DNA of 50,345 nucleotides from Sulfobacillus benefaciens (GCA_003023725.1 PXYT01000022.1:1-50345); one strand, 5' to 3'; positions 34,647 through 43,858 are shown, numbered from the stretch's first letter. Notes: a model not told the origin generated them from the letters alone. Numbers and translations: made by a program.

Positions 34647-36704
34647 CTATTTTCTGCGTGCCATTTCATGGACAGCTGTGGGCCACGTCGGATTATCCAT
34701 CAGGTATTGGGGACCGTTGGCATTGAACAAGAGAATTAAATCTTTGTGGTAACGGGCATAGAATTCGGGATTTTTTTCCATGACCCATTGGTATAAGAGC
34801 ATCAGGTTGTCCATATTGAATCCTCGCGACATCGAGTCGTCGCGGATCCGATACAAAAAAAACGGCTCGGGAATGACAACGCCCTGACACCCGTTCGCTA
34901 AAAGACGTACCATACTTTCATAATCTTCCATGCCATATTCCATTTCAGGGTCGTTCAGGCCGTATCGCAGAAAATGCTCTGTTTTATACACCAGGGCACT
35001 GGTGTTCAAGGGGTTATGATAGAGCGCGTACGGCGGTTCGGGATTCCATGCTGGCCAAACACCCTGAGTCTCACCGAAATATTGAGCCCAGGCTCCGACA
35101 AAACTAACATTGTCGTAATGTGCCAACATCTCCAGGGCCCGTGCGTAATATCGCGAATCGACCTGGTCGTCCGCATCCAAAAAGGCTAAGTAAGGACTCG
35201 ACGCGAGACGGGCACCATCGTTTCGGGTGGCAGCGAGCCCCTCGTTCGCTTTTCGGAGGACACGCACGCGGGAATATTGGCGCTGAGCCCGGTGCAAGGT
35301 GGCGATGCTAATGCCGTCAGTTGAACCGTCATCGACAACGATAATCTCAAGAGAAATGTCTGGTACCGCTTCGAGGGCGTCGAGAGTATCCATTAAGTAC
35401 ATACCGAGGTTGTAGTATGGAATGACCACTGTTAACTGGGGGGAACCAGGTTTGATGGCAAGGTTCGGGACCGGAACAGACTGTGTGAAAAGAGGACGGA
35501 CAAAGGGAAAGTGGCGAACATTTTTGGGAGATTCGAGGATTCGCTCGAAATAATTCAATTTTTGTCCGTAAATCCGTTCCGGGTCGACGATGGGCTCGAT
35601 GTCTCTTCGCGCTTGTTCCCCTATTGACTTGATGTGGGATGGGGGAATCTGGGCCAATTCTTCCAGTTGCCGAGCTAAAGATTCGGGGCCGAATAGCCAG
35701 CCGCTTATTCCATGGCGGATCAGATCAGCCTGGCCGCCGGTTTTCGAGGCGAGCACGGCTCGGCTGTGGGACATGGCTTCCACGGCCACATAAGGGAAAT
35801 TTTCAAAGAGGGAGGGAAGAATTACCGCTTTGGCGTGGTCATAAAAAACGGCAAGCTGGCGTGGTGTCATCGGGCCGTGAAGAACGAGCTTCCCTTGCTG
35901 AATTTCTTGCTGATACCGCTGTTCAATGAACGTCCGCATGGAGATGCCACGCGGATGAAAGTAACTATCACCACCCACCACGTCGAGGGACAGGGGATAA
36001 TGGCGTCGCCACAATTGGGACAAGGTGTCCAGCAAGGTGAGAATGCCCTTAAGATATTGTAACCGTCCCACATATAACAAACGGTCTCCCGGCTCTTGGG
36101 TACCGACAGCAGGAACGACATAGGGATTGGGAATGACGGTTGCTTCGAAGTTTCCCAATTCCCGTATTAACGAGGATTTTAGGTAGTGACTGGGACAAAT
36201 GGCGCCGTCTGCGGCTTTCAGAGAGAATCTCTCCATTTCCCCCAGCCAGTAGTCGGGGAAAGCATAGACAGGAGCCCGTTCAATGGGATCCAAGACGAAT
36301 TTGGGACTGTGGGCCGTAATGATAACAGCAAGATAACGAAAAAGCGGGTCAAGAGTGCGTTTGCGCTGTAGCAAATGAGCGGCAATGCCTGAGAATTCCT
36401 GAGACTCGATGATGTCCGGAGCACCGTCCAGTTCCAGGAAATGCTGAACCCAATGGGCATAATAATAACTGAGGCGTGCACCGTAGCCTAAAGCCTCTAA
36501 ATGCGGTGTGCTATGATTAGGGAACCGCACGACCCTCAGCGAGTTTTCTTCGGTCACTTGCATGGCGTCCAATGTATTGTCCACCACAAAAACTGTGACT
36601 TCGTGACCGTGCTCCGCCCATATGCGGGTGGTAATATCACTGTACGTGGCAATGCCTCCCCCAAAATGGGGAGGGTATTCGGTAGTGAGCAACCAGATTT
36701 TCAT
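34647..36704 (-). CDS. GT4-GT2 fused glycosyltransferase
   Basis: Large protein (685 aa) with two glycosyltransferase domains. The N-terminal ~410 residues are GT-B/GT4 type: MKIWLLTTEYPPHFGGGIATY, RLLYVGRLQYLKG and the sugar-nucleotide-binding PSLFENFPYVAVEAM. The C-terminal part is GT-A/GT2 type: LTVVIPYYNLG, IIVVDDGSTDG and the DxD motif FLDADD. Together they could add two successive sugars to a surface glycan. The start was placed at ATG 36704 at the true GT4 N-terminus, after GAGGATG; the longer frame begins upstream without support. It ends six bases from the convergent YQFW gene. Confidence 0.9.
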   Translation of the reverse strand: MKIWLLTTEYPPHFGGGIATYSDITTRIWAEHGHEVTVFVVDNTLDAMQVTEENSLRVVRFPNHSTPHLEALGYGARLSYYYAHWVQHFLELDGAPDIIESQEFSGIAAHLLQRKRTLDPLFRYLAVIITAHSPKFVLDPIERAPVYAFPDYWLGEMERFSLKAADGAICPSHYLKSSLIRELGNFEATVIPNPYVVPAVGTQEPGDRLLYVGRLQYLKGILTLLDTLSQLWRRHYPLSLDVVGGDSYFHPRGISMRTFIEQRYQQEIQQGKLVLHGPMTPRQLAVFYDHAKAVILPSLFENFPYVAVEAMSHSRAVLASKTGGQADLIRHGISGWLFGPESLARQLEELAQIPPSHIKSIGEQARRDIEPIVDPERIYGQKLNYFERILESPKNVRHFPFVRPLFTQSVPVPNLAIKPGSPQLTVVIPYYNLGMYLMDTLDALEAVPDISLEIIVVDDGSTDGISIATLHRAQRQYSRVRVLRKANEGLAATRNDGARLASSPYLAFLDADDQVDSRYYARALEMLAHYDNVSFVGAWAQYFGETQGVWPAWNPEPPYALYHNPLNTSALVYKTEHFLRYGLNDPEMEYGMEDYESMVRLLANGCQGVVIPEPFFLYRIRDDSMSRGFNMDNLMLLYQWVMEKNPEFYARYHKDLILLFNANGPQYLMDNPTWPTAVHEMARRK

Positions 36705-37091
36705 TATGACATCCTCATCCAGCAGATTTGTGAAATGAATAAAACACATCAAACATCGTTCAACCCTACGATGATGATACCTGAGACTATCATACCTGTT
36801 AGTCAGTGGTAAACGCCATGATGACGTCTGCCCCCGCCGGAGGATTTTCCTTTCCGACGTCATAAACCGCTAAAGCCAGCACGACTCTTCCAAAAAACAT
36901 GGGACAACAGAGCCATTTGGCTCCGGGAATTACAACAGTCCTACGACAAGAGGATGACTCTTTTAATAAGGAATACAAAGGGGACTTCCAGTTCTCGCGA
37001 AGACCCGCCCGAGGACCAAAAGATTGAACCGGGATCAGACGAATACAAGGGGCCCTGGTTCAAGGAACATGGTGAAGCCAAGTTGATGGCA
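36705..37091. other. Intergenic region between glycosyltransferase and Fur-family genes
   Basis: No supported gene. A plus-strand frame from 36954 continues as the antisense of the Fur-family gene and lacks a ribosome binding site. The control region of the glycosyltransferase must lie within 36705-36900. Confidence 0.35.
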
Positions 37092-37529
37092 TCAAGGAGA
37101 TTCCGCATGGCACTTTTCACACTGTCCATAGATATCGACCTTGTGTCCCATAACCCTTACTCCTGTGCCCTCCAGACTCTTGTCCAGAGCCGTGTCAACT
37201 CGTCCCGCCGGAAGATCCTGAACGGCCCCGCAGTCCAGACAAATAAAATGGTGATGATGGGACGAGAATGGCGGAATCAGCTCATAACCGACCACTCCGT
37301 CGTGGAGCAACACCGTTTGCACGACTGCCACAGCCAAAAACTGTTCCAGTGTTCGATAAACAGTGGCCTGATTCACGCCGTCCTCAGCCACCATGCTGAT
37401 TAAGACGGGAACGGAGACGGGTTTCCCCGCATCCGCCAAGGCGCGAAATATGCGCAGGCGGTCGGGGGTAAACCGTAATCCACGTGTTCGCAGCAATATT
37501 TTTAAATGGTCTTCTGCACTTCTCTCCAT
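37092..37529 (-). CDS. Fur-family metal regulator (candidate Nur)
   Basis: Metal-responsive repressor (145 aa). It has the winged-helix N-terminal half (RGLRFTPDRLRIFRAL, NQATVYRTLEQF) and the metal-binding part: the His-rich SSHHHHFICLDCG and a second CxxC (CEKC) near the end, the structural zinc site. It lies 19 bases downstream of the probable nickel transporter in the same direction, so the two form an operon. The Nur-box-like site upstream supports a nickel-sensing role; Zur, Fur or PerR are alternatives. Confidence 0.85.
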   Translation of the reverse strand: MERSAEDHLKILLRTRGLRFTPDRLRIFRALADAGKPVSVPVLISMVAEDGVNQATVYRTLEQFLAVAVVQTVLLHDGVVGYELIPPFSSHHHHFICLDCGAVQDLPAGRVDTALDKSLEGTGVRVMGHKVDIYGQCEKCHAESP

Positions 37530-37548
37530 TGTCGATTGAATCAGCCTC

Positions 37549-38451
37549 CTAATGCTGCAGTGAATGTTGCGCCGATTTGGCCTGCCGTGCCCAGTACCGG
37601 GTTTGCTGAATGAGTGTGGTCAGTCCAATACCCATGACCGAGACCACTACCAGGATAAAGGCAATGCCCAGTCTGTCCAAATTGTGAACGTGAATGCCTG
37701 TTGATATGCTGAGTTGGGCGAACTTAGGCAATGCCAGCCCTATTATGCCTCCGGCGATAAAAGCAATGCCACCCCATCTCAGTGTACGTCCTGCAGTCAC
37801 CAACGCAACCTTCTGAGTGGCTTCCGGAGGTAATCCCAACCGTTGGCTAATCCATCCAAAAAGCGCACCTGCGAGCGCCTGCATGACGGTGGTGCCGAGC
37901 CCGAACAAAGCACCCGGGACCCATCCCCATGCGGCTGACGGCATAGCTGGAGCCAGTACCGTGTAGATAATAATCGCGAAAGCGCCGAAACCCCAACCCG
38001 CAATAAATCCATGGACTAGAGGCATCCACGGTTTAGGTGCATTGACCGTGGCCCCCCTGTTCGGTTCCATTTTGTGAGAGCGCCGAAGAGACAGATGCCA
38101 GTGCTTTCCTTGAAGAATATAACGGCCAGCCCACACCATGGCAACGCCCACGACCAGATACACCACGTAGTCGACTGGACTTCCGAGGGTGAACCATTTG
38201 TCCAAGGCCAAATATGCCAGCTCGCTGGCGATTGCCCGTTGGAGTGTGAATGCGGCGGAAAAAGTCAGTCCCGCCATTAAGCCCTTTTTTGTGGAGTAAC
38301 TGCCTATTGCGTAGCTAAAGGTAATAGGCCAGGTGTGTTCATCAGGCGTAATGCCATGAACCATACCCAAAAGAAATGCCGTGGCCAGAGCTGTGGTCCA
38401 GATAATGCCGGCGTGTGGATCCCAAAGGTTTAACATGCTTGCGCACCCCAT
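37549..38451 (-). CDS. Probable nickel/cobalt transporter
   Basis: Polytopic membrane protein (300 aa, about seven or eight segments). The first segments contain GMVHGITPDEHTW, an H-x4-D-E-H pattern close to the H-x4-D-H metal signature of nickel/cobalt permeases, and conserved glycines follow. It is paired with a Fur-family regulator, and a Nur-box-like site precedes it. Nickel for the urease encoded in this window is a logical use. ATG 38436 (MLNLWDPHAG) is an alternative start. The exact permease family is uncertain. Confidence 0.65.
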   Translation of the reverse strand: MGCASMLNLWDPHAGIIWTTALATAFLLGMVHGITPDEHTWPITFSYAIGSYSTKKGLMAGLTFSAAFTLQRAIASELAYLALDKWFTLGSPVDYVVYLVVGVAMVWAGRYILQGKHWHLSLRRSHKMEPNRGATVNAPKPWMPLVHGFIAGWGFGAFAIIIYTVLAPAMPSAAWGWVPGALFGLGTTVMQALAGALFGWISQRLGLPPEATQKVALVTAGRTLRWGGIAFIAGGIIGLALPKFAQLSISTGIHVHNLDRLGIAFILVVVSVMGIGLTTLIQQTRYWARQAKSAQHSLQH

Positions 38452-38457
38452 TCGTTA

Positions 38458-38474
38458 TTGCGATTTTATTGCAA
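38458..38474 (-). promoter_or_regulatory. Candidate Nur box
   Basis: On the plus strand the sequence is TTGCGA-TTTTA-TTGCAA, one base from the TTGCAA-N5-TTGCAA consensus of Nur (nickel uptake regulator) sites known in Streptomyces. It lies 7 bases upstream of the longest transporter frame. A nickel-loaded Fur-family protein bound here would block transcription of the transporter-regulator operon. Confidence 0.5.
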
Positions 38475-38532
38475 GAACAAGATATCATGAAGAGAAGGAA
38501 AAAGCAATAGACGATGACGGGAAATATGCGTG

Positions 38533-38587
38533 TTGACAACGAGTCAGAACAAAATGTAACCTGGGTGCAAATGCAAGAGACTTGCAT
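38533..38587 (+). promoter_or_regulatory. Probable promoter and palindromic operator of APC permease
   Basis: TTGACA (38533-38538) is a perfect -35 element, with TGTAAC 16 bases later as a moderate -10. Downstream, ATGCAAG-AGA-CTTGCAT (38571-38587) is a perfect 7-bp palindrome overlapping the likely leader just before the permease start, a plausible repressor site. Confidence 0.45.
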
Positions 38588-38593
38588 GTGGAG

Positions 38594-40027
38594 ATGATTC
38601 GCGTGGAGGATGTGAGACCCAATGATTTGACCCCAAACGTGGTCGGGTTTTGGGGACTGGTGAGTCAAAGTCTGGCGGGCATGGCGCCGACGTGCGACGT
38701 GGTGGCATTTATGACGGCCGGAGCGGCTTTTGCCCTGGTGGCACTGCCTCTGTCGTATTTATGGGCCTTTGGATTAATGTTTATTGAAGTCAATACGTTG
38801 TATCACTTGTCTAAAAACCGGGCAGGAGCCGGCGGATATTACAGTTATGTCTCTTCGGGACTGGGACCGGGGGCCGCCTTGGTGACCGGATTCATGGTGA
38901 GCTTTTACCAAGTTTTCAGTATGGCTGGAATTCCCGTGTATGTGGGTGGGGTGTTTCTGCCTGGTTTAGCTCATCACGTCGGATTGACGTTGCCCAGCTG
39001 GTTTTGGATCGTGGCCGTGTTGTTTTTCATCGGTGTTCCCTGGATGCTGGGAATTATGGGAATCGGTCCCAGTATCAGAGTGCTGGCGACGACCAGTCTT
39101 ACCGAAATAATTTTTCTGATTGCAGCCTCGCTCATTATCATCACACGGGCACATTCCGGACATCCTTTCAAACCCTTTCACGTGGGAAAGGTTGGATATA
39201 AAGGAGTGGCGCGGGGTATGATCTTCGCCATTACCAGTTTCATTGGCATTGGCAGTCATGCTTCTCTCGGTGAAGAGACGAAGGGGGTGCAGACACAAAA
39301 GGGCAGGCTAATCGGGAAGGCCGCGCTCGTGTCGCTGACACTGGTGGGTGCTGCCCTGACGATGTCCGCCTATGCTTTAACCGTGGGATGGGGAGAAAAC
39401 AAAATGGGAAGCTTTGCCACGGCTCGCGCTCCTGGGGTTACGGTGTTTTTGCATTATTTAGGACCTATTGGAGCCGTGGCTCTGGTCGTTTTGGCCATTA
39501 ATAGCGCGCTTATGGACAGTCTGGCTCTGTTAACCAGTTCGTCCCGTGTGTTATATGCCATCGGGCGGGACGAGCTAATCAGTGCCCGGTTTGCCCAGGT
39601 GAACGGGAGCCGGGCTCCCGCCAAGAGTGTGACCTTGTTGGCTATGCTGGCAGTCGCGGTGGGTTTAGGCACGGGATTGTGGCTGGGGCCGGGGGAAGCC
39701 TTCAATGTCATGACGACGGCGGTATTATTTGGACTGGTCACCGCCCACACTCTCATGAACATTTCTCTGATGCGGTTGTTCCGGGATGAAAAGAAACCGG
39801 CTCACGCCGTCCAGCACTTTGTTTTGCCGTTTCTAGCCACGGGACTCTTCTGGTGGGTTCTTTATGAATCAGTATGGCCCATTAACTTGCCGCTTAGCTG
39901 GTCTGTGGTTATTTGGGCTGCCGTGCTAATTCCGGTTATTGTCTATGTCCTGGTGGTGATCCGCGGCATGGGCTCCGCCGAGGGACGTCAGCTGGGAATT
40001 CGCAAGACTCAGCCTCCAGTGATCTAG
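38594..40027 (+). CDS. APC-family amino acid permease
   Basis: Cytoplasmic-membrane transporter (477 aa, about twelve segments) of the amino acid-polyamine-organocation superfamily. The N-terminal segment carries SQSLAGMAPTCDVV, followed by GAGGYYSYVSSGLGPG, which match the substrate-binding helices of the family, and ITSFIGIGSHASLGEETKG, which corresponds to the F/Y-x-G-x-E stretch of TM6. The start is uncertain: TTG 38582, ATG 38594 or GTG 38612 (with GGAGG). The substrate is not predictable; it is divergent from the nickel transporter. Good candidates are amino acids or amines. Confidence 0.88.
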   Translation: MIRVEDVRPNDLTPNVVGFWGLVSQSLAGMAPTCDVVAFMTAGAAFALVALPLSYLWAFGLMFIEVNTLYHLSKNRAGAGGYYSYVSSGLGPGAALVTGFMVSFYQVFSMAGIPVYVGGVFLPGLAHHVGLTLPSWFWIVAVLFFIGVPWMLGIMGIGPSIRVLATTSLTEIIFLIAASLIIITRAHSGHPFKPFHVGKVGYKGVARGMIFAITSFIGIGSHASLGEETKGVQTQKGRLIGKAALVSLTLVGAALTMSAYALTVGWGENKMGSFATARAPGVTVFLHYLGPIGAVALVVLAINSALMDSLALLTSSSRVLYAIGRDELISARFAQVNGSRAPAKSVTLLAMLAVAVGLGTGLWLGPGEAFNVMTTAVLFGLVTAHTLMNISLMRLFRDEKKPAHAVQHFVLPFLATGLFWWVLYESVWPINLPLSWSVVIWAAVLIPVIVYVLVVIRGMGSAEGRQLGIRKTQPPVI

Positions 40028-40030
40028 TTG

Positions 40031-40287
40031 GTGATCTTGCCCGAAAGATCTTTGAAAACTATTTTACAAAAATCTCCTGTGGAGGATGAATCCCATGGGT
40101 TCAGCCGTGTGTTAGTCATGGCGGCAACCCTTCTCTTACGCCAAGAGGTGACGCAGGCCGGGTTCCCTTAAGCATCCCACACCTCTTGCGGGATCTGACA
40201 CGCATTCAAGACGTCCCGGTGGCGGATCTTTCTCTGATCAGACTTTATGATTCCGCAAACGCATGTTCAATCTGCTATACCCTCTAA
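40031..40287 (+). pseudogene. Possible decayed coding remnant
   Basis: A 46-codon frame (40031-40171) reads LPERSLKTILQKS, then RVLVMAATLLLRQEVTQAGFP, and stops. The overlapping next frame continues SIPHLLRDLTRIQDVPVAD to 40287, so one frameshift joins them into one coding-looking stretch. There is no ribosome binding site at the proposed start, and no family could be named; it might be the C-terminal end of a transposase. The rest of the gap to 40532 holds no supported gene. Confidence 0.3.
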
Positions 40288-40532
40288 CCAATACAGCCAT
40301 ACTCCTCTAAGTGCGGGACAAGGTACGGGCGGAAGAGCAGCAGACAAATCTGCCCTGCTGCCCTCGCCCGACATTTCTTTTTGCGGCAGTGGCTTGACTT
40401 TTTCCGTCAATTCGGACGTGATCTGTGCGATATGCGGTTACCTAGACGCACCGAATGCGTTAAGGTTATAGAGAGATTTCCAAAATTCCATGTGCGCCGT
40501 AATTTGGCGCCACTTGGGAAGGAGATTGATCG

Positions 40533-42332
40533 ATGAGTCATCCTCAGTTTTACGGGTTTTTGGCCAACAGTTATACTTCGGCTTTGGTATCCCCAAAAGG
40601 CGTTATTGAATGGTTCCCCTGTCCCCGTTTTGACAGCGACGCCATCTTTTGCCGTCTTCTTGACAAGGCGCGAGGGGGATTCTTCAGTATTCAGCCGGCC
40701 GAGCCGTTTGAAAGTCAACAAGCGTATGACGACGATACCAATATCGTGGTGACAACCTTTCGAACGGAACAGGGGAGCGCTCAGATACGGGATTTTTTGC
40801 CCATTGGACGGGCGGCTATCTGGAGAAGGGTGAAAACGGATATTCCCCTTGAGCTGGTGTGTCGGCCCACCTTTTCGTTTGGAGCGACAGGAGCCGCCTA
40901 TGAAATTATCAAAGACGGCGCGGTGTTTTCTCACCCCGAGCGTACGGAAGCCGTCAAGCTAATTATCGACGGACCGATGGAGAAACTTGATCACCGTGAT
41001 CACTGGAGAATCGGTCCGGGCGAGGTGACCGTGGTGTTGCGATATGCGGGCGATTACGACCGGGAACTGACAATGCTGGAGGAACCGTTATCGAACCCCA
41101 TATCATTGGATAAAGGGACCCGCGACTTTTGGCAGCGGAGTCTTTTGCCCTATGACGGGCCTTACCCGGAGGCATTTAACCGCAGCCTGCTAGTGATTCG
41201 GGGATTGACCTATAGAACCAATGGAGCCCTGATGGCCGCCGCCACCACTTCATTGCCGGAAGTCGTGGGCGAGAGCCGGCAGTGGGACTACCGATTTGTG
41301 TGGATTCGGGATGCGTCTTATGCAGCTGAAGCTTTGCTGGAAGCGGGCGATCCTGTGGCGTGCCGGCGTTTTGTGGAATTCATGCTCAATACGGTGGACT
41401 TGGCGGGTAAACCGTACGCCGCCCCTTTTTATCGCGTTGATGGAACCAGGAGCCATGGGGAAAAAGACTTGCTGTGGCTGGCGGGATATCAGAACTCTCG
41501 TCCGGTGCGCGTGGGCAATGCCGCAACCGATCAAACCCAAATGGATATTGAAGGCGATTTGTTATGGGTGGTTCTGAGGTATTGGCGCAAGACGCACGAC
41601 GACACATTTGTTAAAGAATACTGGTGGGCTATAGATACCCTGGTCTCATGGGTTGCGGCCAATTGGAATACATCCGACGCGTCTTTGTGGGAGTTCCGCG
41701 ATGATGACGATATCTACACTCATTCGCAGGTAATGTGCTGGGTCTCGCTTTATGTCGGTTCCGTCCTGGCCGAAAACGTGATGCACTTGGACATCGTGGC
41801 CAAGTCGTGGAAACAGGTTGGGGATGTCATTGCCGCCCACATTTGGAGGGACCAAGAGAGTAGCGGCTTTCCTTTCTTAACCCAAGGGCGGAAACACCGT
41901 CAAGTCGATGCCGCTTTGCTGACCTTGCCTTTATATGGATTTGTCGATGTCAGTAATCCCGCTTTTACCAGCACTCTTCAGCAAATCGAGCAGGTTTTGC
42001 TACACGAGGGATTCGTCTACCGTTACCGCCAAGACAACATGGGAACGGTACGTTATCCATTTACTCTGGCCGGGTTTTGGTTGGCCCGGATCTACCTGCG
42101 TTTGGGAGACATCAAACGCGCTGACGAGCTCATCGCCCGGCAACTGGACTGTGCCAGCGACCTTGGGCTTTTTGCTGAACACGTGGATCCCAAGAGTCTA
42201 GAGCCTCATGGAAATTTCCCGCAACTTTTTCCGCATGCTGGGCTGGTGACAACCTTGATAGAACGGCAGCTTATTGTGGGCCAGGAGGTGCACAAAGCCG
42301 GCAAGGAGCAGGAAATTCTGCCGTCTTCCTAG
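40533..42332 (+). CDS. GH15 family glycosidase (glucoamylase/trehalase type)
   Basis: Cytoplasmic protein (599 aa), no signal peptide. It is built as the bacterial and archaeal GH15 enzymes: an N-terminal beta-sandwich (QFYGFLANSYTSALVSPKG) and then an (alpha/alpha)6 barrel with RQWDYRFVWIRDASYAAEAL, QTQMDIEGDLLW and RQVDAALLTLPLYGF. GH15 members cleave alpha-glucosidic bonds, and several archaeal ones are trehalases. AAGGAG lies before the start. The next gene is zwf, suggesting that released glucose feeds the pentose phosphate route. Confidence 0.9.
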   Translation: MSHPQFYGFLANSYTSALVSPKGVIEWFPCPRFDSDAIFCRLLDKARGGFFSIQPAEPFESQQAYDDDTNIVVTTFRTEQGSAQIRDFLPIGRAAIWRRVKTDIPLELVCRPTFSFGATGAAYEIIKDGAVFSHPERTEAVKLIIDGPMEKLDHRDHWRIGPGEVTVVLRYAGDYDRELTMLEEPLSNPISLDKGTRDFWQRSLLPYDGPYPEAFNRSLLVIRGLTYRTNGALMAAATTSLPEVVGESRQWDYRFVWIRDASYAAEALLEAGDPVACRRFVEFMLNTVDLAGKPYAAPFYRVDGTRSHGEKDLLWLAGYQNSRPVRVGNAATDQTQMDIEGDLLWVVLRYWRKTHDDTFVKEYWWAIDTLVSWVAANWNTSDASLWEFRDDDDIYTHSQVMCWVSLYVGSVLAENVMHLDIVAKSWKQVGDVIAAHIWRDQESSGFPFLTQGRKHRQVDAALLTLPLYGFVDVSNPAFTSTLQQIEQVLLHEGFVYRYRQDNMGTVRYPFTLAGFWLARIYLRLGDIKRADELIARQLDCASDLGLFAEHVDPKSLEPHGNFPQLFPHAGLVTTLIERQLIVGQEVHKAGKEQEILPSS

Positions 42333-42421
42333 GAGGGGGGGTCTAGCACCTTGAAGATTTCGAAACGCAGGCATGAATGATGTCTCATCACGGTGTCAGT
42401 CTAAGAGAGAGGGGACCTTCA

Positions 42422-43858
42422 ATGTCCGAGACGCAAAGCACGTTCGTAATATTGGGAGCAACGGGAGATTTGACACGCCGTTTACTGTTTCCGGCCATTT
42501 ACCGGCTCTATGCGCAAAATGAATGGACGGCCGGTCAGATTGTCGGCTATGCCGTGGAAAAATGGGACCGCAATCAGTTTCTGGACCATATCAAAACAAA
42601 CCTGAAAGCATTTGTCACAGGTTTTGACGAAAAGACCTGGGAAGGACTCGCGGCCCGAATTCAATATCAATCAGGGGATTTAAGCGCCCCCAGTCTTGGT
42701 GCACTCAAACGTTTTGTTCAGGATGACGCTATTTTTTATCTGGGCTTGCCGCCGCAATTATTTGCCAATGCGGCACAGGGACTGGGGCAGGCCGGATTGA
42801 GCCGTCCGCCCCACTCCGGGATCTTTCGGCGCATTGTGATTGAAAAGCCTTTTGGCTGGGATTTGAAATCGGCCCGGGCTTTGGGCCAGGCCCTAAGCCC
42901 TTGGTGGCAGGAAGATCAAGTGTTTCGGATTGACCATTTTCTCGGCAAAGACACCGTGCAAAATGTACTCGTTTTTCGTTTTATCAATCGCCTTTTGGCA
43001 TCGATCTGGGACAGCCAGCACATTGCCCAAGTACAAATAACGTATGCCGAAACTCTCGGTCTGGAAGGACGCTGGCAATATTACGACAAGGCCGGGGCGT
43101 TGCGCGATATGCTGCAAAACCATTTGATGCAGCTATTCACCCTAGTCGCAATGGAACCGCCTAGCGAGTGGGATGCCGACATTTTGCATAACCATAAGGC
43201 CGAAGTTCTGCGCGCCGTGCGTTCCCTACCTCCCGAACGTCTAGCCGATTTCGCCGTGGCAGGACAATATAGCGCGGGGCAGGTGGGAGGGCACGCGGTG
43301 CCCGCTTACACGGAAGAAGAGGGGATCAAGACGGATTCCGCGACAGAAACCTATGCCGCTCTGAAACTTTACGTGGACAACTGGCGCTGGTACGGCGTGC
43401 CCTTCTATCTGCGAAGCGGCAAAAGAATGGCGCAAGACTATGCTGAAATTGGCGTTCAGCTCAAATCTGTTCCGGAAAAACTATTTGGCGCCGGGTTGTC
43501 GGACTGGTTGGTATTTCGCATGAAGCCTGATGAAGCCATTGATTTGGTTATGTGGGCCAAGAAGCCGGGGATGGATCTAGTGAGTGAACAAATTGTGTTG
43601 ACGGCCCCGTATAAAAAGGCTGGGGAAAGTGACTATTCGGCTTACGAACAATTGCTTTTGGATGTGCTCAAAGGCGATCAGAGTGCCTTTCCCCGCTTTG
43701 ATGAAGTGGAAGCATCGTGGCGTATCGTTGACCCGGTGTTAGAAGCGTGGAAGGCACAAAAACCCGAACTCTATAGGGCAGGAACGGATGGACCCGCTGG
43801 ACAAGATCGGCTCATGGACGCCAATTTGAGTTGGAGACCTTTGGGAACTCCGTCCTAG
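42422..43858 (+). CDS. zwf: Glucose-6-phosphate 1-dehydrogenase
   Basis: Enzyme (478 aa) that oxidises glucose 6-phosphate with NADP to 6-phosphogluconolactone, the entry to the oxidative pentose phosphate route. Motifs are the nucleotide-binding GATGDLTRR at the N-terminus, the substrate-site RIDHFLGKDTVQN (usual form RIDHYLGKE), and EKPFGWDL. The start is ATG 42422 after AGAGGGGA; the longer frame adds 15 residues without support. It follows the GH15 gene by 89 bases, probably in one transcript. Confidence 0.94.
   Translation: MSETQSTFVILGATGDLTRRLLFPAIYRLYAQNEWTAGQIVGYAVEKWDRNQFLDHIKTNLKAFVTGFDEKTWEGLAARIQYQSGDLSAPSLGALKRFVQDDAIFYLGLPPQLFANAAQGLGQAGLSRPPHSGIFRRIVIEKPFGWDLKSARALGQALSPWWQEDQVFRIDHFLGKDTVQNVLVFRFINRLLASIWDSQHIAQVQITYAETLGLEGRWQYYDKAGALRDMLQNHLMQLFTLVAMEPPSEWDADILHNHKAEVLRAVRSLPPERLADFAVAGQYSAGQVGGHAVPAYTEEEGIKTDSATETYAALKLYVDNWRWYGVPFYLRSGKRMAQDYAEIGVQLKSVPEKLFGAGLSDWLVFRMKPDEAIDLVMWAKKPGMDLVSEQIVLTAPYKKAGESDYSAYEQLLLDVLKGDQSAFPRFDEVEASWRIVDPVLEAWKAQKPELYRAGTDGPAGQDRLMDANLSWRPLGTPS

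Noticed and set aside
36954-37403. 149-codon plus-strand frame
   Set aside because: Mostly antisense to the Fur-family gene, which is strongly supported.
40247-40471. 74-codon plus-strand frame before GH15
   Set aside because: No ribosome binding site or motif; it overlaps the end of the frameshifted remnant.
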